Assembly: GCA_003339415.1 (NCBI GenBank)
Contig: PDHQ01000119.1
Span: 35,139 to 99,138, forward strand
From: Ophiocordyceps camponoti-saundersi (nom. inval.)
Lineage: Eukaryota; Ascomycota; Sordariomycetes; Hypocreales; Ophiocordycipitaceae
Direction of reading: 5' to 3'
DNA length: 64,000 nt
Shown piece after piece: positions 13,193 through 23,835 of this stretch. Position 1 is the first letter of the stretch; the number at the start of each line of letters is the position of its first letter. The position numbers and the translations under genes were made by a program. The notes under the pieces are model-generated. The model worked only from the letters and a program-made list of their open reading frames with translations. It was not told where the DNA came from and ran no database searches.

Positions 13193-13496
13193 TTTTACAT
13201 CAAGTTTTATATTTGGTATATCCGCGAATTTCAAGTTGGCTCTACATAGCCCTATCGCAGAGGAGTTACCTTGGGACCAAACGGTGAAAAGGAGAGAATG
13301 GTCAAGTTGTAACTTGGAGTGGGGAGCATGGGTATTATGGAGCACTGCTGGAATGACGCTCATAGCAAAAACTGCGCCGGGACGTGTCGTTAATCATCGG
13401 ATAGCTTCGCCACGGGAGAGGGGGATGTCATGTAGGCATTCATCGATCATGGAAGAATTATGGCCTGTAAGGCTGTACCAGAGTCTCGAGTCCGTT
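13193..13496. other. Convergent intergenic spacer
   Basis: About 300 bp between the 3' ends of two converging genes. No coding signal is visible; it presumably holds both 3' UTRs and terminators. Confidence 0.5.
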
Positions 13497-16400
13497 TCAC
13501 CTTGTTGAGCGACAGCCAAAGAGGCAATCCCAAAGCGCTTCAGCCGGAACGAGCTCACCGACAGACTTATCCACCTTGACGAGCGAGCTCACATCGTCTG
13601 CAGCTCCAAATCGTCTTCTCCTTTGATAGATGGCCTCCTCGACAGTGCCGGAGACGAGATAGAGCCAAACAGTACTCTGATGACGCTGGCCGATACGATG
13701 AACGCGAGCGACGGCCTGCATCTCTAGAGCGGGGCTGAGGAGCGGTTCCGAAAGGAAGACGTGCGAGGCTGACACGAGGTTTAGCCCGCTTGCGTGGGCG
13801 CGGGCGTGGAGGAGGAAGACTTCGACCGAGGGGTCGGAGGAGGAGGTCGAGGAAAGGGGGGAGCCGTGGTTGATGTGGAAGCGGCTTAGGGCCTGGCTCA
13901 GCTGAGAGAGGAACTCGCTGTACTGCGAGAAGATGAGGGACTTGGCGCCCGGGTCGGCCTCGCGGAGGTAGAGGATGTGGCGGAGGAGGGTGGCGATCTT
14001 GGTAGGGTAGGAAGGGCCTGGGCCGAGGGAGACGGATTGGATGGCCGACACGAGGCTGGCTTTCGGTTCGGAGAAGGCTCCCTTTCCGTCCGCTGGAGAT
14101 GAAGTGTCATCTGTGGAGGAGAGGGACGAGGCCGGGACCGAAGCCGAAGCCGAGGACGACAACGACGCCGATGACGAAGAAGAAGGTGCCTCGTTATCAA
14201 CCTTGGGCTTCTTGAGCGACACGTTGTGCAGGTCGGAATAACGCAACGCGCGCTGACACACAGGACAGTTGTGACGGGCCCTGAACCAGATCTGCATGCA
14301 AGGCCTGCAGAACTCGTGTCCGCACGTGGTGAAGACGCCCTTCGTCACCGCTTGCCGGCAGATGATGCACGTTCGCTCTTCGTTGCACAGCTCTCTGCTT
14401 GACTCGAGGTTTTGGACTGGAAAGGGGGGGTTAGGGTTAAAGATGAAAACTCCGCCTTTCTTTTTCCCCCATGAGACTGGGAGATGCGAAATGAAAATGG
14501 AGACGAGGGAAGGGCAACAAGAGATCGACTCACGATATCGGTGCTTGGCCTGCGTAACCGCCAGTCTTTGCCGCAACTCTGTTTCCGTCTTCTTCATTCG
14601 AACCTCGGCCTCTTCCGTCCGTGGCCCCTCGTACGGAAGCACGGAGTCCGACACGGCCTGCAGCTGGCGATAGTATTCGAGCCGGGCATTCATGGCCGCC
14701 TTAAACGTCTCGACCTCGGCCTCGAGCGCGAGGGCAACCTTGTTCTGTTCCATGAGCTGCGTCTGTACGCTCATCATGATGGAACGGCAGCTTCTCATCC
14801 CGCGTAGCTCGCTGATGGCTCCGCGCATCGACGTCTTCGACTGCTTCGGCTGAATGCGATCTCGCTCCTCAAGAAGCGTCAGCAACAGCTCCGGAGCCGG
14901 TCCGTCGCCGTCTTGAGCCAGTCGCTTCGACGTGCTTGCTTCGTGTCGCACCAGCTCGTTTCTCTGGCCAGAGATGGCGTCCAGTCGGTCGGTGATGGCG
15001 GCCCGCAATGCCTGATAGTACACCAGCAGCAGTTCCTGAGACTTGGCAGAGTCGCCGAGCTCTTCGCCCGTCTTCTCCATCTCGTCATCCTCGTCCACTA
15101 GCGGTCGCAGCAGCTGCTTCACCAGCTCCGACCGCCAGCTGCTCACCACCTTGGCCTGCTCGTTTAGCTCTCCGTACAGCACTCGGAGTCGGTCCGCCAC
15201 ACCTCCTGTCTCCACGCCTTTCTCCGGCTCCAAAAGCTCCAGGTCGGGGATTTGCGTCAGCGTCTGTTGCGAAATCTTGTCCATCAGACGGCCGGCCTTG
15301 TCGTGGCTTCCGCTTAGCATCTCCCTCCGGATCGCCTTCGCACTTTGGTAGCCTTCGTCCTCGAGCTCCTTTAGTCGCTCGGCAGCTTCCGTTCCATCCT
15401 TGGCCTTCTCTCGCATCTGAAAATATGCGTTGGCGCAGAAGAAGACGGCTCTGTGGTGTAATTCGAGGGCCAAGCGCAGCCTGCGCCGGTATTCACCGAC
15501 ATGGCCCTTGTTTTCTCCGTCATCGAGATCGCTGTCGATATGATCATCGCCATCGGCGGCCTTGGAGTTGACGGCATCCTTGAACTTCCCCCGAGCATCC
15601 GACACCAGCGTCTCTGTCTCCTTTCGGACATCTTCCCACAAGGCGAGGGCCTCCTCGACCCGCGGACCGTTTTCGTAAAGCTGCCCCCGGTTGAGACGGC
15701 TGGAAAGATAGGATCGTTCGTCGTTTCTGATGGCGGCCTCGCTCTGCTCTAACATGGCCTCCAGCACCTCCTCGACACTCCTGATCGGGTTGCCTCTGCG
15801 GGAGCCTGCCTTGCCGAAGCCTAGGACTTGACGATTATAGGCTCCGATCTCGGGATGCAGTGCCGCCTGCCGCAGCCGGTTTAGCCATATCCTCATCACG
15901 TCCACGTATTGTGCAGCATCCCATTCTTCCACTAGCGGCTGACCATCCAGGTCGACGTCGCAGGCTTCTGCCATCTCCTTGAATAGAGACTGGTAGTGCT
16001 GTTCTTCGACGGCTGTGAAAGGCACTCTAATAACGTATCGATCCTGCGGAGGCAACATGATCTCGTCCTGTATCATTTCTTTGGTATGACGCAACGCGAT
16101 GGAGTGGAAGATTTGCCGGAAGATGGGCTTGTGCCTCTCAACCAGCGTTGTCCACACATGCGGCACATTGCAGAAGGGCTGGTATCCGAGAAAGAGTAAC
16201 AGCCCCAGCGAGTCCTTGACGTCGTTCTTGATTGGAGTTCCTGTGATACCCCAGGCGTTGACCCGGGGTATCGTCCGCGCCACCGACGCCGCTTGGCTGT
16301 AGCCATTCTCAATCATCTGGGCTTCATCCAGGCAGAGCCGCCACCACATGATCTTCACCAGAGGCGACATGGCACGAGTGTAGGCCCTTTCGTATCTGCG

Positions 16401-17627
16401 CGACCGTTGCGGCGGCTCCACCGCAAAGTGAAGCTCGGCAGTCAGCACGGCATACGTGGTGATGACGATGTCATGATCTGCCAGCTGCCTCACTGTCTCG
16501 TCCTCGTCGTCGCCTCGAATGTTCTTGCGTCCTCTATAGTGCGCCACCCGCAGAGCCGGAGCGTGACGAGAGATTTCGGACATCCACTGCTGCCTCAGAG
16601 CCTCGGGCGCGACGATTAGCGTCGCCCGACTCGGCCTGAGGTCCGAGGCGGATGGCTCTGGCGGGTCCAGCCGACGATGGACAAGGATTAGTCCCAGAAC
16701 CTCCAGCGTCTTGCCGAGGCCCATCTCCTCTGCGAGAATGCCGCCCTTTACCGTCGAATCGGCCTGCGCGAAAAGAGACGGATCTCGCGACACGACTCGA
16801 AATACGTCACTCACGAACACTTGCCTGCCGTTTGCATCCTCGACGGCCCTGAACATATCGATATTGGGCTTCGCAACGTCTTCTAGTACGGGCTCGAGTC
16901 GTGAGTCTCGACATGACCACTGCACACCTTCTCTGGCAAGGAGCCACTTCAGACTTCGTTTCTGATAAGGGAAGAGCGTCGACACCAAACCCGGGACTTG
17001 GATCTGTTGGGAGACGGCGTCATCCTTGGGAGGAACGTAGGCGGCGGAGTAAAAGTCCTGAGGAGACCGTGCAGAACCATCCATGAACTCATGAGAAATG
17101 GGGAAAAAAGCGTCTATGAACTTCTGCCTGATTTTGCCATCGGAAGAGCTACCTAAAGGCAGCTGAGGCGATGACGTCTGGCTCCAAAGTAGCTCCAGAG
17201 ACATTTTGACCAGAACAATCCTTTCCTGTCGTTCAATCCGCATGTCAAAGACGACCGACAGCGGTCTGGGAGAAGAATGCTGCATGATTTTATTCTCCAG
17301 CAGCAAGATTTTGCGGGCATCGTCTGAAATGTCCTGGGCTTCCAGCTCTATTGTAGCCGAAAACGAACCCAAGGCCGATGCGAACCGAGACCTTATGCCG
17401 AGCGCATCGTCTCGGAGACAGAAGTCGAGATGCGATCCCACGTCGCGGATCGTCTTCACTACAGGCGTTGCGACTTTCTGGCAGGGACGTGAGAAAGACA
17501 ACTTGCCCTTTGCGATAGTTATGGGCGGATCGATTATGCTGTCATCCTTCTCGATTTTACGGCGCTTCGAGGACCGCGAAGAAGGGGAATCGACATCGCC
17601 GACCGTGTCTGACGTTGGCAAAGCCAC
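13497..17627 (-). CDS. IRC20: SNF2-family ATPase with RING finger (IRC20/SHPRH type)
   Basis: Two exons (17627-14534 and 14416-13497) encode about 1337 aa. The SNF2 N-terminal ATPase lobe has the Walker A motif GGILAEEMGLGKT at about residues 296-308 and a DEAQ box (CLDEAQMIE). Roughly 500 residues of coiled, charged sequence follow. Next comes a C3HC4 RING finger (CIICRQ...CGHEFC...CPVC), then the C-terminal helicase lobe with ARVHRIGQ. The RING inserted between the two ATPase lobes is the hallmark of the Irc20/SHPRH group of ubiquitin ligases linked to DNA repair and recombination. The intron at 14417-14533 is supported because splicing creates the family-typical junction RYLQNLESS just before the RING. 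It is 117 nt, in frame and free of stops, so an unspliced reading would add 39 residues. The N-terminus has a basic stretch (KRRK) that could serve nuclear import. The gene is divergent from mS41. Confidence 0.9.
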   Translation of the reverse strand: MALPTSDTVGDVDSPSSRSSKRRKIEKDDSIIDPPITIAKGKLSFSRPCQKVATPVVKTIRDVGSHLDFCLRDDALGIRSRFASALGSFSATIELEAQDISDDARKILLLENKIMQHSSPRPLSVVFDMRIERQERIVLVKMSLELLWSQTSSPQLPLGSSSDGKIRQKFIDAFFPISHEFMDGSARSPQDFYSAAYVPPKDDAVSQQIQVPGLVSTLFPYQKRSLKWLLAREGVQWSCRDSRLEPVLEDVAKPNIDMFRAVEDANGRQVFVSDVFRVVSRDPSLFAQADSTVKGGILAEEMGLGKTLEVLGLILVHRRLDPPEPSASDLRPSRATLIVAPEALRQQWMSEISRHAPALRVAHYRGRKNIRGDDEDETVRQLADHDIVITTYAVLTAELHFAVEPPQRSRRYERAYTRAMSPLVKIMWWRLCLDEAQMIENGYSQAASVARTIPRVNAWGITGTPIKNDVKDSLGLLLFLGYQPFCNVPHVWTTLVERHKPIFRQIFHSIALRHTKEMIQDEIMLPPQDRYVIRVPFTAVEEQHYQSLFKEMAEACDVDLDGQPLVEEWDAAQYVDVMRIWLNRLRQAALHPEIGAYNRQVLGFGKAGSRRGNPIRSVEEVLEAMLEQSEAAIRNDERSYLSSRLNRGQLYENGPRVEEALALWEDVRKETETLVSDARGKFKDAVNSKAADGDDHIDSDLDDGENKGHVGEYRRRLRLALELHHRAVFFCANAYFQMREKAKDGTEAAERLKELEDEGYQSAKAIRREMLSGSHDKAGRLMDKISQQTLTQIPDLELLEPEKGVETGGVADRLRVLYGELNEQAKVVSSWRSELVKQLLRPLVDEDDEMEKTGEELGDSAKSQELLLVYYQALRAAITDRLDAISGQRNELVRHEASTSKRLAQDGDGPAPELLLTLLEERDRIQPKQSKTSMRGAISELRGMRSCRSIMMSVQTQLMEQNKVALALEAEVETFKAAMNARLEYYRQLQAVSDSVLPYEGPRTEEAEVRMKKTETELRQRLAVTQAKHRYRESISCCPSLVSIFISHLPVSWGKKKGGVFIFNPNPPFPVQNLESSRELCNEERTCIICRQAVTKGVFTTCGHEFCRPCMQIWFRARHNCPVCQRALRYSDLHNVSLKKPKVDNEAPSSSSSASLSSSASASVPASSLSSTDDTSSPADGKGAFSEPKASLVSAIQSVSLGPGPSYPTKIATLLRHILYLREADPGAKSLIFSQYSEFLSQLSQALSRFHINHGSPLSSTSSSDPSVEVFLLHARAHASGLNLVSASHVFLSEPLLSPALEMQAVARVHRIGQRHQSTVWLYLVSGTVEEAIYQRRRRFGAADDVSSLVKVDKSVGELVPAEALWDCLFGCRSTR

Positions 17628-18093
17628 GCAGTAGTCGATGATCCATGCGGGTATCGCATCTTTGGCCTTGTTATTTCTGATCCTATTACCAGTCGATACT
17701 CAACTGACCTTCCAGCCCAACAGTAACGAGCTTTCTCAATGGTCGTCGGACTGTTGCTTTTGTGCGGGGCATCGTCGAGATCGTGTGGCTCAGAAGCAGG
17801 AAGTCATACTTTGATTAAAACGAGGTTGTGTCGATGACGAATGTCGAGCATTACGTAAGCCCACAACGTTCCGGACTACTAAGAAATCTTGCCTGGCGAA
17901 CTGTCGGCCAATTGCATGAATTAATCCGACTTGCTTATCTAACGCTTCAAAGCTCTTTTTCCACTCCCATCGTCAACGAGCTTCGGTTCGATGCTGGCAG
18001 AGGCGCCGGCCTACTACTCCCGCGGAAAGGTAAGCCTGTCGAAGAACTTTGTTTAATGACGCATCTGACTCAGACTTCCTCTCTGGTTCAGAC
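17628..18093. promoter_or_regulatory. Bidirectional promoter of the SNF2-RING gene and mS41
   Basis: This 466-bp gap lies between two divergent start codons and must hold both promoters. On the plus side it contains a likely 5' leader intron at 18030-18091 (GTAAGC...GGTTCAG) and an upstream ATG at 17991. No clear TATA box was found. Confidence 0.55.
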
Positions 18094-18780
18094 ATGAGAG
18101 CCGCACGGCTCCGGCCACAGGCTCTCGCAGGCCTCAACCTCCTGTCCGGCCACCAGCCCCGGCGCCTCATCCACAAGAAGCGCACAGCCAGTCCAGAGAT
18201 TCCCAAGCCGCGACCTTTTGTACCAAATGTCGAGACTTTCCTCACCCTCATCGGTCGCGGCCTGAAGAAGCATGCATCCAAGTTCCCTAGCTGGGAATCG
18301 CTTTTTGCCCTCGCGCCGCCAGACTTGAGAACGATTGGTATCGAACCACCGCGCCTGCGCCGCTATCTCATCCGCTGGATCCAGAAATACCGCGTCGGCG
18401 ACCTCGGCCCCGGTGCAGATTTTCTTTACGTTGAAGATGGAGTTGCCCACCTCAAAGTCGCCACGGCGCCTTGGAAGGCTGCCGTCCGCTGTGTCGTCAA
18501 CGTGCCACCCCCCTCCCAAGAAACAATTTCAACTCTTCCGATTACTCTCGTCCGGCCCATGGGCTACAATATCGTCGGGCTCCGGACCATAGCCGGCCCG
18601 TTTGCCCAGTCGCTGCCAAATGATGGCGGCGCCGTCGTCAAGGTAACTGAGGGTATGTGGGAGGACAAGAGAGGTCACAAGGTAGATGGTGGCGAGAGAC
18701 GGCAGACCTATATTCGATTTAAGAGGCGCAGCCAGGCGCGGAGAGAGGCGATGGAGGCGGAGACTCCGAAGATGGTTTAA
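18094..18780 (+). CDS. FYV4: Mitochondrial small ribosomal subunit protein mS41 (IGR motif)
   Basis: A single coding exon gives about 228 aa. The N-terminus is rich in Arg and lacks acidic residues, as expected for a mitochondrial targeting peptide. The IGR motif domain follows (FLTLIGRGL at about residues 49-57, then PSWESLF and LRRYLIRW). This domain defines mS41, known as Fyv4 in yeast, a component of the mitochondrial small subunit. The C-terminal half is less conserved and ends in a basic stretch. The ATG at 18094 was chosen because it directly precedes the Arg-rich leader and no upstream exon can be joined in frame. An earlier ATG at 17991 opens a short upstream frame if the leader intron is removed. 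Confidence 0.85.
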   Translation: MRAARLRPQALAGLNLLSGHQPRRLIHKKRTASPEIPKPRPFVPNVETFLTLIGRGLKKHASKFPSWESLFALAPPDLRTIGIEPPRLRRYLIRWIQKYRVGDLGPGADFLYVEDGVAHLKVATAPWKAAVRCVVNVPPPSQETISTLPITLVRPMGYNIVGLRTIAGPFAQSLPNDGGAVVKVTEGMWEDKRGHKVDGGERRQTYIRFKRRSQARREAMEAETPKMV

Positions 18781-21700
18781 CCGTCATGACTGAAGATTTG
18801 CCACGTGGACTGGACCCGCGAACAAAGTGCAGGGATCTTGAGGCTCGAAACACCTTAAATCACACGTTGCGTCTCTTGTGTCTGCGCTCCAGCTGTTGCA
18901 CAAAGGGGGAGGCTATTATTTTGGGTGTGACTGATCGGTGCAGGGTAGGCCTCAATCGCCGTTCGGAGATGTATGGCGTCGGCCCCACTCCGTGTCCCGT
19001 TGTTTCGGGGCGGGGCCGCTAGAACAACCGTTTCACAGCAGAGGGGACGGGATCGGCGGCATCGTATCGGCAGGCGCTTTACCGAGTCTGGCTCGATGAC
19101 TGCCTACGTAAATCTGGTTCATGCGCTTGATCCTGCAATGAAATCCTACTTGCAGACAAACACATTGTGTACAACCATCTCACTCCATATATGTATGAGG
19201 TATGTAGAGGTAGATAAGGCTATAAAGTCGCGCAAGACGCTGTGAGCCTAGGATGGGAATCCCTCTGCGTACTACTACATATCGTGAGCGGTGGCGGTGG
19301 GCAAGGATCTGTCTGGGTGGTCAGCACCGCCAAAAGAGGTGGATGCAAGGGCAAAGAAGACGCATAGCCAAGACTCATGTCGTGCGTTGCGAGCCTATGT
19401 ACGGAGTATGTATCCGTGAGTATGTTTATTTCGCCTTTCCCTCACGACAATACCAAGGCCTACTCGGTGGACGACGCTCTTCCTCGTCGCACGCGCGGCC
19501 GATGACGACGGAAGCCCCCAGGTTTTGGCCAAGGCAAAAGGGCCAGGGGAACAGCAGAGGCTGAGTGCGGCTGGAGTGATCTGTGGAGCGTGCGCAAGCG
19601 AGCAGTTGGTTAAGACTGCCAAAAGACTGCCGGCATGAGGAACTTTTGCCTTGTCGCCGCATCCTCCGGTGACGAGGCGAGTTCGAATCTGCCGAGGCTT
19701 TGTTTCGTTTCGTCATCAACGTCTTACATACGGCGTTGACCGCATCGCGGCAATGGTACGCACGTGTTGTGCGTGAGCATGTGTATGTGTGTATGAATGT
19801 ATGCATGTATGTATGTATTATCTGAGACCAGAGGATCATTGGTCTGCCTCTCTCATTTTGGATGCTGAGACATGTGTGACAGGCGAAAAGGGGAAACGAC
19901 GGAGTCTTGCCCCCAAAACCCACGTGATATAGGTACTTACACACATGGGAAGAGCATCTCGAAGGCTTCTAGCGTGCCGCGGATGCCCTGACCCTTGTTC
20001 TCTTCAACTCCGCCAGACCGGGAAGGGTTCGTGCGAGAAGGTGAGTCACGCTTACGGCGGTCTGCACCCCTGGTCTGGGGTCAGGGCAGGCAGCAAGTTT
20101 ATTCGCGCGCGTTTGCCCGGTGTCGGAGGTTGACCGGGGGGCGGGAGACGAGAGCGAGAGCGACAGAGAATGAGCAACTGGTAGATACTAGCCAAGATAA
20201 AGATGGCTCTGAAGTTCGAAAGGCTATCGGGAAGGCGGAGGATTGGGAGGAATGTTCAATGGCGGGAGCATCTGGACTCGCGCGTGTGTCGTCGGCGACA
20301 AGGCCGCTAATGTACGAGAATAAAGCGCGCCGGCGGCGGCGATTAACCATGATCAGGGCGATCATCCACTGTCGCGTCTTGAGAGGGCGCGAGCGCGTCA
20401 GTCTGGGGTATTTAGCGATTTTCGGCAAATTTTGTTTGTTCTTTTTTTTCCGAAGAGAGCTGCACATTTATTTATGTGCATCTAATGTATAATGCATGTG
20501 TGTATGTACAATGAATGTCGAGTCAGGCTGGGTGAAGAAGAGGAAGAGAAGAGAAGTCGGGCATAGGGAAAGCAGCTGATTTTGGTTGTATCTATGTACG
20601 GATTTGTGTGTAGTAGTATACATAGTATGTATGCTGGTTCTGATTCTGGTGATAGTTACCTACCTGACTTGGTAGTTAGGTAGTCATATAACATACTTGC
20701 ATACCTCATACATGGCATGGATGGCTTCGGGCTGCAGCGTGCGCCTGTGATGTAGCGTCGACACGAGGCCATCGGTTGGCTGAGCAGCATCTCACCCGTA
20801 CAGCGTCGCAGTGTTTGATGCAGGGTGCGGTGCCTGATCGAGTCCATGTTTAGTTAGTATGTGGTATGACGGTTTACCATGGAAGGATGAAAGGGGGGGG
20901 GGGAAAGAAGGCGAATACCAACCTACTCCTACCAAGAAGAAGAGAAGCTTGATACCTAACTCGTAGCTGGAACAGTTTTCCATGTCAGCAGCCTCGTCTA
21001 CCTGCTTCTCCGAGGAACAAGAGAACAGACAGTATGAAAAGGGTAAAAAGAAAGAGAAAGCAAACCCAAGATGCACGTTGGCGGCGGACGAAATGGCCTG
21101 GTCTCAGACACCACGGCTGCAGCCCTTCGGACGTCTTGACGGGCCTTCTCCCCCATCTTGGTAACTTGCTTCGTCCACTCCTCTTGGTGCATACACACCC
21201 AGACAAGCACTGTGCAGCCAGTGGAGTCTCATGCAACAGAATAGAGAGGAAAAGACAGACAAGCCTCGATGGTGCTTGACGACGGAACCGTTGGAGAGAG
21301 GTAAAAAGAGGTAAAAAGCTGGTGAAAAGAGGGCAGGGCTTGACAGCTGTGGGAACCGAACTCGCTGTCGGTAGCCGCAAACGCCGGTCTGCAATGCTTG
21401 CGTGTTTCGAAATCGAGAAGCAGCCGTTGCAAAGGTTCCGCCCGGCTTCCGAACCCGGGGCTCGGCGACGCGGCCGGGTCCCGGCGATAGGACGCCGGAC
21501 CCATACGATAGTCACCACCAACGCCGACAAACATGTGCTTCAATTCAAGATCAAAGGGGCCCAAGAGTGCCTCTCAGATAGACGGCGCCACTTACAGTAC
21601 GAATTCCCCCGTCTGGTCTACGTGCCTGCCAACCGATACCGCCATAAACCTGCCCGTATAGGTGTGATGCGCCGCCCACCCCTTCTCTACAGCCACCTCC

Positions 21701-22103
21701 CGGGGTTTGCGCCTCAGACACTCCCTCTACCTCTCCCTCTCTCCCTCTCTCTTCATCACCATATCCTGCCCTACCAGACCCTGGGCATGCCACTTGTGAC
21801 GTGCGGTCTTCGGCCCACGCCCGCGTTGCAGATCCGCTGTGGCAGATATGGGTCCCGGGCCTGTGGACGGGCTTCGACTTATATTAGAAGGGTCCCTCGT
21901 CTTCCTCTCGTCAGGCCTCTCTTCTCCGCCGCCACGGCAACTCTCTCGACTTGTCTCTCTTCCCTCTCCTCCTCGCCCCCCCTCCCCTCCTCCCTATAGT
22001 GCCTCCTACTATTCTTCCTCTTTCCACTCCCAAACGCTATCCACCTCGACCGGGTATGCTGTTTAAGCCGGCTCTGTCATCACATCTTGTTATCCCCCGT
22101 TAG
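18781..22103. other. Long gene-free stretch upstream of the bZIP gene
   Basis: Over 3.3 kb with no supportable gene. Open frames here are of random composition and do not match any family I know. It has tetranucleotide runs of the GTAT/TACC kind (about 19,785-19,820 and 20,600-20,690), a run of G at 20,889-20,901 and a CT-rich tract at 21,720-22,060. A TATA-like sequence (ACTTATATTAG, about 21,878) precedes the CT-rich tract and is a plausible core promoter for the bZIP gene. The length suggests an extended regulatory region or long 5' UTR, possibly with non-coding transcripts. Confidence 0.45.
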
Positions 22104-22815
22104 ATGATCGTGCCGCCCAAGATTCGCACCCTCAGCGCCCCCCAAGTCTCAGTGAATCGTCTCCTCGCGCCGCAGCCTCGGAAGAGATCCGCAACAGTTT
22201 CTCACCCGGACGACGTCAGCAACGGCATGGGCGCAGTTAGATCATCAAGGCACGGCAAAAAGCAGTGCGTCTCATCTCCTGCCATGAAACCCAAACCCAA
22301 CATCAAGGATGTCAACTGGGCCGACGTGACGGACCCGGAAGAGAGAAGACGCATCCAGAATCGTATCGCCCAACGCAAGTTTCGTGAGTCTCTTTTGCCC
22401 ACTGACAAGGTAACCCTATTGACGGTAAGGATGCGTAGGAGAAAAGGCAAGGGAGAACAGAGAAAAGGCCGAGCGCGAGTCTCGGAATCAAGAACATGCG
22501 GGTAATAGCTATCGAATCCCCGTCGGGACCGACATCACGACGGATCACGACCTCTCCGGCCTTCCGTGGGGGAGTATGAACCTGGGTCTTGTCGTTTCCA
22601 GGGGTCATGAGGCCGAGAGTCTTCGCAGCAGCGGTCGCGGTACCTATGTCGGTGACGAGCCTTATGCTAGTCCACACTCGCAGTACACCATGACCCATGG
22701 ATCCGATCTGCCGCCGGCCACTGGCTACGGCGGAGAGAACATCTTGTTTGACGAAGCGAGTTATCTGTACGACTACGATGCAGCAACGGTTACAGCTTTT
22801 CCACCTCTGCTTTGA
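22104..22815 (+). CDS. bZIP transcription factor, AP-1-like basic region, short
   Basis: Two exons (22104-22383, 22439-22815) give about 218 aa. Residues 72-80 read WADVTDPEE and lead into a basic region (RRRIQNRIAQRKFREKAREN, about residues 81-100). This fits the fungal bZIP signature N-x7-R of the Pap1/Yap type. The 55-bp intron falls inside the basic region, and splicing restores FREKARE. After the basic region the chain continues with charged residues, and I see no regular leucine heptads, so a classical zipper is missing or very short. The C-terminal half is rich in Gly, Ser and Tyr. A nuclear DNA-binding role is inferred from the basic region; target genes are unknown. The long upstream region suggests complex control. 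Confidence 0.75.
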
Positions 22816-23835
22816 CAGACGCGCTGCGTGCTGTGCAGGCCACTGACCTGCGTACCTACCTACCTACATGACATACATACATATGATGTAGGTATGTACG
22901 TCCGTAGTATGTTTGTCTATACGTTTTCGGATGGGTAGAACCCAATCCGGTTTTCTCTGCCACTCCGGCCTCGTGTTGTGCGGTGCGGAGTTGAATTACG
23001 GCAATAAATCGGCTTTCCTGGCACTGTTGCCGGAAGGAGATGAAACAAAGAAAAAAGTGGCAGATGAACACTGAGAAAGGCGTTAATCAAGATCTTTGGA
23101 GGGCATTATCGTTGGAGGGAGATCATTGGCTTTTGGACTTAGATACCTACATTCATCCCACGATGTTAGAGGCGCAGTCATTCCGTCCGCTTGCTTTGAA
23201 CCCAGGTGTGTGAAGGTTTGAACCCTGCATCAGATACATAAGCCAGGATGCCTCGTTGCCTGCTGTGTGACGCATCGTCAGCACGCAGACGTCATCGCTC
23301 GAGTTTCGGCTAAGCTGACGGCGAAGATGATCGTCATCGTCGCACTTTCTTCGGAGTAAGTATGTACATACATATATACACAAGTTAGTGAAGGATCTGC
23401 AGGCAAATTGCAAGACAGTTTCATATTGGCATGTCAAAAACACTCTCATCATGAAAAGAAGAGGGAAACACAATGAATGTCATGGCCAGGATGAGCGCGG
23501 GGAGTGCCACGTGCAGGGCGAATGGGTATCGTTCTGTCATAGCGCGACTGTTGGAGAATCTTCCGCAGGGAAATTTTCATTCACCGCCCGGCAGAAATTA
23601 CATATCTTATCTGCCCGCCTGATCCATCCACTTCTTAGTCATTCTCTGGCAAGGGAAGGGAAAAAAAAACCCCAAAGGTCGTCGAAAGAGAAAACGAAAA
23701 ACCAGAGGAAGGAAAACTGCGCGGCAGCGAAAATAGAGAGAGAGAGGAAGAGAGGGCTCGGTCGATTCTTCTTCTCCAAATCTCATCTTCTACAAATCAT
23801 CACTCCCATCAGTTCCATACCGCTTGCGTGCCAAC
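22816..23835. other. Intergenic region with TACC/GTAT repeats
   Basis: About 1 kb between two plus-strand genes. It contains a run of ACCTACCTACC at 22,853-22,868 followed by CATACATACATA, and a purine-rich leader from about 23,640 before the next start codon. No gene is supported. Confidence 0.45.

Noticed and set aside
19670..19705. tRNA B-box-like GAGTTCGAATCTG
   Set aside because: The flanking bases do not form a T-arm stem, and no A-box or acceptor stem was found.
21322..21999. 225-codon plus-strand open frame before the bZIP gene
   Set aside because: Arg/Pro/Leu/Ser-rich composition driven by GC and CT tracts; no recognisable motif.
23205..23235. GGTTTGAACCCT-like B-box on either strand
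   Set aside because: T-stem pairing fails after one strong pair and no cloverleaf can be drawn.
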